Source: Bombyx mori (Eukaryota > Arthropoda > Insecta > Lepidoptera > Bombycidae). Taken from it: a DNA stretch of 64,000 bases. The DNA lies in contig NC_085119.1 of the NCBI RefSeq assembly GCF_030269925.1, forward strand, positions 17,705,001-17,769,000. The letters are read 5' to 3'. Positions 10,156-21,300 of the stretch are shown here, piece after piece (the first letter of the stretch is position 1; each line of letters starts with the position of its first letter). Below the pieces are notes generated by a model, which worked only from the letters and a program-made list of their open reading frames with translations, had not been told where the DNA came from and did not search any database. Both the position numbers and the translations under genes were made by a program.

Positions 10156-12640
10156 AGTCATAGATTTAGTATTTTTAGTACAATGTGAGTGACAGTGTGA
10201 TCAAACATTTTTATTTATAAACGTAAATATGTTTTTATTTTCTTTTAACTTTGGTACACAACCAACAGCAGGTCTTTACTTTGCTAATGGCTCTGCTATC
10301 AATTCCACATTAAAAATGACCTACCTAAGGATCTAAAACCTGACCTAACATTTTAAAAACAACATATTTGGTGAGAACGAGGGAGATAAAGTAGTGTGAA
10401 TTATTTTCTTTTGATACCTAATTATTGATTTTTCAAGTTTAAAAGTGTAATAGTCAGAACATGTTCACCGTGAAATTTTATTTATCAGAAAAGTGCATAA
10501 ACATGGGAAAATGAAACAAAGCCGCTGGATGTGGCTTCCCAAAATTTCATGGAAATCTCAGTAAATAGCCACCATTTTGCTGAGACCTTATTCATGTCAT
10601 CTTATCTCGTTTCATTTAGTTTCATTCCAATTAATCAAAGTCTCAACTTCAACTCATTTTAGTCCACATATATTTTATTATAACAGAAAATCTGAATGAT
10701 TAGGTTGTATGGAGTACTTACCTACGCCTTTCCTGGTAGAAAAATGGAAATGCTACAACTTATGTGGAATAATGGCAACACTCGTCAGTTGCGTGCGTGC
10801 GAACGAGTTGAGCTGTTGTGTGGCAGTTCGCGTACTTTCAACAAATTGACTTTCAACGCCTCGTAAGTTTGAAAAATTAATACTGAAATGGTGTATTTAG
10901 TGTCATACAAATCACAGTGTATGTGCAATTAGTGTCAATGGAGCATATAATCTCTCCAGGTTGAGAAACCATCAAACGATTAGATCGTGTCGATGCGTCA
11001 CCTTTGTGAGCCATTTTAAACATTTCCTCATTAGTATTACTCTGAAAGCCCGTTTACCTTCTGAAATCACCAATATACATTTTTTGGATTAGTGGAAATC
11101 AATAGATACTTTATTGATTATTAAACAAAGTGTTGCACAGAGCATTCTAACCTCGCTACAAAAGACAGATGTTCAGTGGCGTTAGTTAGTAGACTGAAGC
11201 TGCCGACGATCGCGTCCTCCGCTTCGCCATTTCCCCCGCATTACTGTTATTCGTGCACTTTTCACGTTTCATAAAACGCTGAATCTGAGACAATTACTTA
11301 GTGTCGCTTGAATGGAGATTTGTCTTTGCCAAGATTGCTAGTATTATATTTAGTGGCTTAGTGAATTCATTAACGCCCTTTACACTACGTTATTTACCAT
11401 GCCCATAATGATATGAAGCAAGTCTGAAAAAATGTCATGTTAAAATTTTAATCTTGGATTTGAGAAAAAAAAACAATTTTAAATTAATTAATTAATTAAA
11501 TTAAATAATTTATTAAATAACAACATTTATTTTAAGCAATGAGAGTGATTTAAATTTCACTGTAATTGAATGATATCTCTACAAAAATGAATAACAAACA
11601 CCTTGATAATATTGTCAATCTCATAATAACTATGAATTTATTGAATAATCATAATAACATAACCAACAATAAATAGTGCTCCATTTAAAAATAAAACAAA
11701 TCAGGTGTTTAACTGTTTTGTTTCTTTCACTCGAAAGACAAGAAACACTATTGTGTATCTTAGTCTCTACATTTTAGACTATGTATAGTCTGATCAATAC
11801 TTGGCCTGTGCTCTACTTATAATTTGATATTGTAATTATTTATCAACAATTCTCTTATATAAACAACAATAAGCAAGCAAGTTACTATTCCATATAAGAT
11901 TGGGATGTCAACATGGCTAAGTAGATATGTTTCTTGAAATGACAGCATTTTAATTTGTATAAAGCTAATTTAAGCAAGAAAGTTTAATGTTAATGTGTAA
12001 ATAGTTCAGAATATTTCTAATAATTTAGTGCATATAAACATTTAGTGGACTGCTACAGGCTGATGATAATGTTGATGAAACAATTAGAACCATTCATGCT
12101 GTTGCAACATCTGAGATTTACTACTTTTAAGACGATTATGACATCTGAATGTCTTGATGGTTGTTGTGATGGATACAATTCATAACATTATTAGAACATT
12201 TGAAAGTGACTATGGAATACCATTGTTGCTGTCTTGTTTAGAAAGAACTATTAAGGGACATAAACTGGATTATAATAATGCCACCCGTGGCTTTCCAGAA
12301 CTCTCTTTGTATAAATCACACTAAATAAAAAAACCAACTCATGGTGGTTTTGACATGAAAAAGATTTATTGAAAATAATTTGGTGAGGGTCTTGAACAAA
12401 AGGAGCCCTGCATTTTACTGTTACGGCACTTTTGTGCTCGTGGGCCAACATTTTCATTGTCATGACATGTCCTACAAGAATTTTAATGATGATAATTTTT
12501 TTCTTGAATGTATTTACTATGGCGTATCACAATGCACTTAATAACACATGTTATTGTTCCACGGATGAATCTGTAGTCATAACTATTAAAAAAGAAAACA
12601 TTGATAGTTTTGTATATTAATAAGTAACCATGAAGGTCGT
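10156..12640. other. AT-rich intergenic stretch with repeat traces
   Basis: No gene seen. 10485-10640 is a diverged copy of the long-inverted-repeat family (AAATGAAACAAAGCCGCTGG). 10787-10862 looks like a short transcribed leader. 11465-11530 is a low-complexity ATTA/TTAA tract. The rest is unremarkable. Confidence 0.6.
10787..10862 (+). promoter_or_regulatory. Possible transcription start and non-coding first exon
   Basis: A TCAGTTGCGTGCG initiator-like sequence (arthropod Inr is TCAGT) is followed by a GC-richer stretch that ends at a strong donor, CTCG|GTAAGT read with one base overlap. It could be a NAT1 leader, since the NAT1 5' end is missing, but that is inference from position and strand. 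Confidence 0.22.
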
Positions 12641-12945
12641 TTTTGCGTATTTGGCTAGTTTTCAAATATAGCATTATGTAATTGATTAAAGTCGGGGTAG
12701 ATGGGTTCAGTAGGCGAAGCAGGCAACGCCTGGTCACATGGGGCTTGCAGAGGTGGAAGAGTGGCGCAGAGGGCGGAGGGGGAACTGGGTCAATGGTAAC
12801 ATAGTGGGCCGCCGCTCCATCGAGCCGGTGCAAGTGGGTCGCGCACCCCTCTGACCCGACCCTTCGTTCTGCCTTGCGCTTTTATTGACGAATACGCGAC
12901 CCTGGTGAAGAGTCCGACGACTCTTGTCAGGATTTATATTAATTA
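12641..12945. other. GC-richer stretch, unassigned
   Basis: About 250 bases (12690-12935) are clearly more GC-rich than the flanks and abut a Helitron end. No convincing frame; possibly the 3' UTR of a retroelement. I do not recognise it. Confidence 0.3.
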
Positions 12946-13240
12946 CTAGCTGACCCGGCTGACGTAGTGCCTCAATCGATAAATAAAAGACTTAAACTTT
13001 TGTATAAAATAAACTTAAAACAAACAAAAGGAATGCGTCCGACGGGGGATACATCAAAGGAAAAACAAAATTGTTATTTTTATTTAATTCTGAGCATTTT
13101 CATATTTATATACCTTTTAAACCCTCTCTGGACTTCCACAAATAATTCAAGACCAAAATTAGCCAAATCCGTCCAGCCGTTCTCGAGTTTTAGCGAGACT
13201 AACGAACAGCAATTGATGTTTATATATAATATACAGATTA
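12946..13240 (-). mobile_element. Non-autonomous Helitron-like repeat
   Basis: On the minus strand it ends ...GGGTCAGCTAG|T, the CTRR-plus-T terminus of Helitrons. Inside are the CAGCCGTTCTCGAGTTTTAG and CGAGACTAACGAACAG blocks that I recall as common in lepidopteran repeats. No protein. The 5' end is not sharp. Confidence 0.5.
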
Positions 13241-14589
13241 CGTTACTGCTCCCCAACACCTTTTTGTCCTCGTCGACAAAAATCATATACATGAGTGATG
13301 GTATAGTGAGACATGAATATTAATTACGAAAGGGCAACATGCAACGGATGTTTCGAAAATAGAAGTTGAACATCCATCACGTAATTAACAGAAAATCTTT
13401 GTGAGAAACGTATTTGCAACAACAACACCTCCACCAGCTCTCATCACAGCGTTGCTCAACTGTATCACATCGCGTGTAAATAATATTATTTATTTATCAC
13501 GTCGCCCTCAAAGCTCGAGCCCCCGTGTTGAAGCTATTCCCCGTCGCGCGACCGTCGCAAGTAGATACCCGTTTTCTTAGTTACGGACAGTGAGAGTTCA
13601 AAAAACTGTTGTTAACATTCAATCTCTCTAGACTATGTTGAAACATACGATTCAATACGATGGCTGACTGCGGATCCGCTGCGCAGCGAGTGCTGAAGGT
13701 CCGATACGTTCTTAGTAACCGAGTCGTCGTGTGGGGATGTGCTGTAGCCTTTATATGAGCATTGGTCGATCACCTGGCGCGCGACGGCTAGAACCCGTGA
13801 GATCGAGCCACGGAACATTCAACGTGCACGCGATCTGTCTCCTATCAACTTTGCATAACAAAGAAAATCTGTCCGATTATACTATTTAAACACGTTAACA
13901 AATGACCGATTACAGACGGACACGTACTCACCGCGACGTATATATATTCCTCAACAAGGCTTCTTTGTTAATGAATTATCGCAAACCTATTCTAATACAT
14001 TAAAGTAGAATCAACAAAAGCTTTGTCGTAAAAATAAAATATGGGAAATGTATTACCTAGATCATTCTATAAATATATGTATATAATATGTAGTATGTAC
14101 ATAGTATGTGATATTACTAGTACGGCGAGTATGTAGTGCACGTACTTGTGTAGGTCGCGAATGAGTAGCGGTGACGTAGGTACGTAGTTTCGCACCTCTG
14201 CTCACGACCGGCCGTAAGATTATCGAAAATCAGTGAGGTGCGGGCGGGGGCGGGGGCGGGGGCGGGGCAGGGGCGGGTCGACGACCGCGCCGGGATGCGC
14301 TGGGGCTCGTCGCGCGGAACGTCACTAAGGGATGATCGCGGCGCGCGGGTTCACTGACCCCGCGTCCGTGTCAATAAACGCATAATATTATACTGTTCAC
14401 CTTTGCAAGATCTCTCTAATTAACGGACGCGTAATTTATGTTCTTTACCTGTCTTGCTTGTTGGCTGCCCCATAAGCATCGGTTGCAGGGCCACTAGCAT
14501 AATAACAACATTCGTATCTTATGAAAGGGACGGAGGGCACTACAATTTCGTCGAAAATCTCCGTTACATTTTGTATCGTTGTTAGTGAC
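13241..14589. other. Intergenic, no gene seen
   Basis: AT-rich, apart from a G-rich tract at 14238-14282 (runs of GGGGGC, G-quadruplex-capable) and a GC-rich patch to 14370. Short frames (e.g. around 13633-13818) show no family features. Confidence 0.5.
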
Positions 14590-14855
14590 TCATTTTTTTT
14601 TTTTTTTTTTTTTATTGCATAGATGGGTGGACGAGCTCACAGCCCACCTGGTGTTAAGTGGTTACTGGAACCCATAGACATCTACAACGTAAATGCGCCA
14701 CTCACCTTGAGAAATAAGTTGTAAAGTCTCAGTATAGTTACAGCGGCTGCCCCACCCTTCAAACCGAAACGCATTACTGCTTCACGGCAGAAATAGGCAG
14801 GGCGGTGGTACGTACCCGCGCGGACTCACAACAGGTCCTACCACCAGTAAATTTT
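14590..14855 (-). repeat. Bm1-type SINE, 5'-truncated
   Basis: Reverse orientation. Begins with a ~22-base T run (the A tail on the other strand), then GGTGGACGAGCTCACAGCCC through to CCTACCACCAGTAA. The head is missing. Confidence 0.9.
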
Positions 14856-14859
14856 TCAA

Positions 14860-16030
14860 TCGCGTGGATTTCCTTCCGAACGTGCCCTCGTATAAATACC
14901 TGCCCATACCATAATTGACACTCCATTACGTAGGTACCTCTTTTCAAATCAATTTGTATTATGATTCTTCTGTCGTCTGGCGCCTGGCTTCACACAAATA
15001 TGTCTGAATAGACCTTGACTGTGTGCTCTGTCATTCTTAGTTTCGTGAATGGAAGCAAAATTGTCCCTGGCTACTCGATGGCATGTGGCAAGAAAGGGCG
15101 GCGTCAAGCCCCAATCCGGCCAATTCATATTCCAGAATTTTTCATAGTTTTTGCGTTTATTGCAACCCCTCGGATTTCTTGGAACTTCGTTTTTACCGAA
15201 AATGAAGTTAAGGTTTAATTTGTAAGTACGCCGGTAGCGAGGAACAGGTCCCCTCTGAGCACAGCTTTCATTCTACGTCCCTGTCCCGCGAGTCTGCTAC
15301 GGTCTGCCCATGCGTCTTCACAACGCCATTATGCACAATAGACTCGTAATGTGTCGGCAACACATTTGTGTCCGGTTTCAATTAAGGTAGCCGTCCTAGA
15401 AACTTATTGCAAGAAAAATATACAACTACATGTGTATGCTTCAACTGAAATATTATTAGAACGTATTAATATATTTAACGTAATTCATCGAAGAAAGTGA
15501 AACGATAAGAAGACGAAGGTGACACTGTGTCGGCGGCGGCGGCGGCGGCGACCTTGCAGCAGCCGCGCCCGGGCCGCTGGGCGTCCGCCGGCCGACGACC
15601 CGCCGATACTCGTATCGACCGTGCACGCCCGCTCTGCTCTCGTCAACTCTCCAGATTGGAAAATGCTCTTTCTGTCTACAATAATGCAATAAACAAATAC
15701 ATATAACATACACGTAATAATTAACAGTAATGCGGCACTCAGATTTTGAATTACATCTTTACCTTTTAATTATTTATTCGTTGACTTTAATGAAATTCGC
15801 TCTACAATTGGACAGTACTGAAAAGCCGATTTGAGTCATCTCTCGAAACAGTCACAAAGATCGACTTTTGCGTAGCGCCTAACTAATTGTGTGGGATGAA
15901 TGCACACGGGGGTTCCGCTAACCGGTGAAAGCTGAGGATAGAATACACAACCGAAATCGATGGCAATGCAAGCGCGACAAGAGGCGGTAACATAAACGCT
16001 GCATAGATCTGCTACAATTGGTTACTTCAA
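14860..16030. other. Intergenic, with a CGG microsatellite
   Basis: No gene seen. 15528-15550 is a (CGG)n run of about seven units inside a GC-rich patch reaching about 15640. Everything else is AT-rich unique-looking sequence. Confidence 0.5.
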
Positions 16031-16036
16031 TAATAA

Positions 16037-16322
16037 TATACCACGCACCGCCCGCCACCGGAGTAGAGTTCATCTGTACTAACTGGAGCCACTGCGTTCA
16101 TCCACATTGCGTTTCCAGAGATCTTTTTTGCCACGTACTATCCGGCTTTAGAATGAGCTCCCCTCTACGGTGTGTCCCGAGCGCTATCACATGTCCTTCT
16201 TCAAACGAGGCTTGTGGAGAGTACTTTACAGTAGGCAGCGGCTTGCCTCTACGCTGGTCCATGAGCGACGGCAATCACTCACCATCAGATGGGACTACAC
16301 GGGCAAAAAAATAAAAAAAATA
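16037..16322 (+). mobile_element. 5'-truncated 3' end of Jockey-type LINE
   Basis: Nucleotide match to 45965-46287: ACCGCCCGCCACCGGA, CCACGTACTATCCGGCTTTAG, TCCTTCTTCAAACGAGGC, then ACTCACCATCAGATGGG and an A-rich end. The RT C-terminal frame is interrupted, so it is a dead fragment. Confidence 0.85.
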
Positions 16323-17399
16323 GTGGCTATACGTACCGGATCGAGAACGGCAAAATAAATCTGCCCCAATTTTGTGTCGGTACCGTACAGAAATGAACAT
16401 TTAGCAAATCGCAAGAATTCTGGGCTTTGTGAACGAACTACGAACAGCTCGCCACGACTGAGCTGCACCAATCAACGCCATTACACTAACGCCTACAGAA
16501 GAGCTCTAGAAGGCAACAATGTGTTGAATAAGTGTATTGACAGAACGATAGAGCCACGGACGGCTACAAGCATCCGATGTGCTTGCTATATAGCGTATTG
16601 ACAGAACAAATTGTGTGATCGCACCCGCCTCCAATTGCTTGTTCGGCAATGAATCATGATAGAAATGACGTCACCGACGGGACACGTTCGAGCATGTTCC
16701 TATACCTCGCAATCCTCCTGTACTCGTACCTTCACATACATATACACAAAAGTCATTGTTTAAAATTGAACTTCTGATTCTGGTTCTTAAATATTATTAT
16801 TCTTTTTATTCATAATTACCATTCTATGAGTATCGCACTCTTTAAAGTACAAATAAATTTTCATCGATGCTCTTACCGACACCGTGCAGACGACGCGACG
16901 TCGCGAGCGCCGCCGGCTTCCGAATAAGTTTCTGTCAAGTACGATACGCGGCAAACATGGCAACTGTTGTACTCGTATTCTTTAAATAAAGTAATGTATG
17001 TACTTGCTACGCGTCTATTCGACCTAAGAATAGTGACATGAATCGATCAGGGTCAAGTTCCTCTTTTGTGACGTCGCGGTAGAGTTGTGTGCGTAGTCGA
17101 AATTAACAAGAGATTGTGCAATCGATGCGAAGGCTTTGTGCACTGTACGAGTATATGACGATAATATGATATCAAGTGTATCGGTTTAATGATCTATCAT
17201 TAGTAGCTAATTAAATAGTTAATTGAAAACTCGCAAATAATCTGTTTTATTTTTATAAATTAATATATCCGAAAGCATAGTGTACAATTTAAAATATAAA
17301 AGCTAATGTGTACAAGTAAATTTCCACCCGATGACAAATAGTGTTATCCAGCTTATAATATACTTAACACTCCTGTTTTTCATACTAAGACCTTAATAT
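16323..17399. other. Intergenic, no gene seen
   Basis: Mostly AT-rich; no coding frame, tRNA or repeat family I can name. Confidence 0.5.
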
Positions 17400-18060
17400 C
17401 TTTCTTTTCGGGCAGAGGACCGAACCTCACACATGAGGTTTCCGCGCCTCGGGGGTGCCAGCCGCCGCCGCGTCGCCTCTTCCTAGGAGGATAGCTAGTG
17501 CGATAGAGTGGTCGTAGCGTGCGATGCAGCCTCGACCCCCTCAGGTTGTCCCGTGACCATCACCTGAAGGAGATTGCCTCCTCACAGGGTCGGAGCTGAA
17601 CGAACAACTTCCTCTGAACTCGGCACGGCGCCGAGAGGAAAGAAGAGGTCTCCCTCTACTAGTCCACCGTCTCTATCTGCAAGATGGTGGACTCGCAGAG
17701 GACTACAATCGTGTACCAGATCTCGTCGCTGCCGAGCAAGTTAGTAATGACGGTCGGCAGCAACAGAGTCAGTCCTATCACCGGACGAGGACGCGGCGCT
17801 ACTGTACCTCGGAAGCGCAGAATTCCGCAAACGTGTACTCCGCCGTGTCCTGTTCGCAACCACTGCAGTGGTGGCTAGAGTCCAAGAGGACTGGGTGGAT
17901 TGTCGCCTGTAGACGGGTCCGCCAGGCGGTGAGACCATTACTCACCCGTGGAGTGGAGATCATAATCACCACGCGAAATCCGAAAGCGAAACCCCCTCGT
18001 CCCCCCTGTAGTGGTCGCGCACTCTCGACTGAGAAGAGACCTCAATACCTGCCGTGACCG
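17400..18060 (+). pseudogene. GC-rich relic, possibly a retroelement
   Basis: A 650-base GC-rich block unlike its AT-rich flanks. A frame of about 45 codons ending at TAG 17936-17938 reads DEDAALLYLGSAEFRKRVLRR and then ATTAVVARVQEDW, which looks like real protein, but I cannot place it. Another frame at 17684-17878 starts with ATG. It lies just upstream of NAT1 and could instead hold NAT1 leader sequence; there is no support for that beyond position. Confidence 0.3.
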
Positions 18061-18175
18061 TAAATTTCAAAGAAAATTACAAATCAGATAGTAACGGTGG
18101 CGCACTCACGATGAACCTTTGTGAACACGAATAATGTGATGCGATGTGGTGTGCACGCAGGCTATCTTCGCGTAG

Positions 18176-18397
18176 GCGTACACACACGAAGCAGAGACGG
18201 CAGCGGGCGGCGACAGCGGCACGCTCGCGGGAGACAGCACCGGCAGCAAGACGGACAGCGCGCGGCAACCGGGGCCCGCGCGCATCGCCTCGGGGCGGAC
18301 GCCAGTCCCCCCGCGGCGACGCTGGGTCCCGCCCTCATCACTCAGACATCACGACGTGCCCGACGGAGATGCCAAGTACGACATCATATTCCGCAAG
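18176..18397 (+). CDS. NAT1: NAT1 exon 1 visible: N-terminal segment up to MIF4G
   Basis: The frame ending WVPPSSLRHHDVPDGDAKYD-IIFRK runs back to a TAG at 18173-18175. That TAG is also an acceptor, so the exon probably starts at 18176 with GCGTACACACACG. Donor GTATGA at 18398. There is no ATG in the 74 codons. The first ~35 residues are rich in G, S, T and A and are not conserved, so this start is the weakest point of the gene model. Confidence 0.65.
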
Positions 18398-21300
18398 GTA
18401 TGATGCATCCAGCTCCTTCCTCAGGTATCCAACTCTCCTCATGCTTTCTGACCGGCCGTCCTCTGTGTAGGTTCGTGGTATTCTCAACAAGCTCACGCCG
18501 GAGAAATTTCAAAAGCTGAGCGATGATCTCCTCGGGCTCGAATTGGACTCCGACAGGGTCCTCAAGGGCGTCATCCTTCTCATTTTTGAGAAAGCCCTGG
18601 ACGAGCCTAAGTACTCGTCGATGTACGCACAGCTCTGCAAGCGGCTCAGCGAAGAGGCTCCCAACTTCGAGCCGCCGGGTCAGCCGTGCACATTTAAGCT
18701 TTTGTTGCTTAACAAATGTCGCACTGAATTTGAAAATCGGACGCAGGTAACGCATACTTCTGATCTGGTTTTGTAAGTTAAACGCACTCACATCTGCTTT
18801 CATTGCCTTAATCGTTGGTCTCCCTTCCAGGCGTTCGCCGCTTTCGAAGATAAAACGTTATCGCCGGAAGAGGAAGAAAAGAGACACCTCGCCAAATGCA
18901 AGATGCTCGGCAACATAAAGTTCATCGGAGAGCTGGGCAAGCTCGAAATCTTGTCCGAGTCAATATTGCATCGATGCATTCAGAATCTGCTGGCGCGCCG
19001 CGCTGCCGCCGAACATCAGGAGGACTTGGAGTGTCTGGCGCAGCTCGTGCGTACGTGCGGCCGCGTCCTGGATTCGGAGCGCGGCCGCGGCCTCATGGAG
19101 CAGTACTTCGCGCGCATCGAAACGCTCTCCCAGTCCAAGGAGCTGGCTCCGCGCATCCGCTTCATGCTGCGCGATGTCGCCGAGCTGCGGCGCGGCGGCT
19201 GGGTGCCCCGCGCGGCGGCGGCCGGGGAGGCGCCCGTGCCGATGGCGCAGCTGCGAGACGAAGAGCTGCCCCGGCGCGAGCCCCTGTTCCGGCGCGCTCG
19301 GCCGCTGGACGAGGTGCTGGCCCAGCTGCACCTGCCGGGCGCCGCGCCGGACGCGCTGGCCTTCCGGCGCTCTTCGCACCTGCACCTGTCGACGCCGCAC
19401 AAGACGCCGCCCCCCGCCGCGCACAAGGAGTCCCGCCCGAAGGCTCGGCCGGCGCTGCACACGCACTTGGCCGACCTGCAGATGCGCCCGGCCGCCAACT
19501 CGCTCATGTTCACCGCCAACAAGCTGTCCAAGCCGGCGGGCCCGCAGCACCACGCGCCGCTGCCTCCCGTGCCGCAGAGTGAGTGCGCGCCGCCCCCCGC
19601 CCCCCGCCTCCTCGCCCCCGCCCCCTCGCCCCCCGCCCCCGGCCCCGCACTAACCCCGCCTCTTGTCTCGTCCGCAGACGCGCTGTCGCCCTCGTTCGTG
19701 AGCTCCGCGCCGCGCTACAAGGAGCCCGCCATCACAATCAAACCGGCGCCGGATAAAAAAGAGAAACCTAAAAAGGACAAGGTAAGGGATGTGCTACTCG
19801 AATAATCTGCATTCTTTAATCAGACATCAAACTTTTACAGAGACTATGAGAATTGGTACATAGCGCTCCTTTGAGCTCTTCGATTCGTTGTTAGACTCAG
19901 CGAACCCTGCTCGTGTCGGGGCTCGTGTAGCCCGCGAGCCCCCCGGCTGCCGGGTCTTCTTTCAAAATTCAAACATTTTTTACGATTTTAATCTCGCACA
20001 TATTCATTTTATTTTGTTATTTGTTATATCTAATATTATAAAGCTGAAGAGTTTGTTTGTTTGAACGCGCTAATCTTAAGAACTACTGGTCCGATTTGAA
20101 AATCAGTGTCAGATAGCTCATTTATTGAGGAAGGCTATATATATATATTTTTAGCAACGGCTTAATAATTTGAATAAATAAATAAAATACAAAAGTGGGT
20201 TGGAACGATCGACACAGAATATTAAATCTAAGACAAGTGAACGCTGCGCGCGCTTCCAGCAAAAGTGATCCGAGGTGGCGTGATGTCCCCGCTGGTCGGT
20301 CGGTTGCCCCTCCAGATGACGTCACGAGTCCACGTGAGTGCTCGTCGTCAATGGCTCCGCCCATCGACTTTGACTTAAGAGGAAGTCGCCTCTAATACGG
20401 CCTCTCCTGACTGGTGGACGTCCACGTTCACCTCGATGTCATGACCGTCTTCAATCTCTGACGATGCAGGACTCACTGTGTGCACAGCGTTGCTATCGGG
20501 GTGTTCTATGATATCGTCATAGAAATAGATTATTTGCATTACAATCATGATTTTGGTACCGTGAACCATTAGTAAAAGTTAGTAGTTTTTGTGAGCATTT
20601 TACATCACATTTCAGTGTGTTCATGTATAGTAGGCTCTTGTTGAGTTACGTTAGATGTACTGACGACACGGCACTGTTACCATATCGGGTGTATAATATA
20701 CTGTGAGAGTAAAGTCTGGTTGACATGGCCAAGTTAACATGTCAAGCTAATACACTCGTAACGTGAACTGCGTTACCACGTCACACCTTTACGTGAACTT
20801 TGTTACCACGTCATAACATATACGTGAACTATGTTACCACGGTACAACATCTACGTGAACTATGTTACCACGTAAATCTCTGCGTGAACTATGTTACCAC
20901 GGTACAACATCTACGTGAACTATGTTACCTCGTAAATCTCTGCGTGAACTATGTTACCACGTTACAACATCTACGTGAACTATGTTACCACGTAAATCTC
21001 TGCGTGAACTATGTTACCACGTTACAACATCTACGTGAACTATGTTACCACGTAAATCTCTGCGTGAACTATGTTACCACGTTACAACATCTACGTGAAC
21101 TATGTTACCACGTAAATCTCTGCGTGAACTATGTTACCACGTAAATCTCTGCGTGAACTATGTTACCACGGTACAACATCTACGTGAACTATGTTACCAC
21201 GTAAATCTCTGGAAGCATGCAGTCAACCCCAAGAATGTTTGACATTACGCGTCACTGGTGACTCAACTAGTGCCTGAACCCTACGAGGACTCGGCCTAAC

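Noticed and set aside
14238..14282. Promoter GC boxes
   Set aside because: G-rich repeats without an initiator, exon or conserved neighbour; more likely a simple repeat.
17684..17878. ATG-initiated frame as the NAT1 N-terminus
   Set aside because: It ends in a stop before any donor that would fit the phase of 18176, and does not resemble NAT1 N-termini.
20800..21144. 114-codon frame with repeated VNYVTT-type units
   Set aside because: It is the translation of the 60-bp minisatellite, whose period is a multiple of three. No start context or independent conservation.
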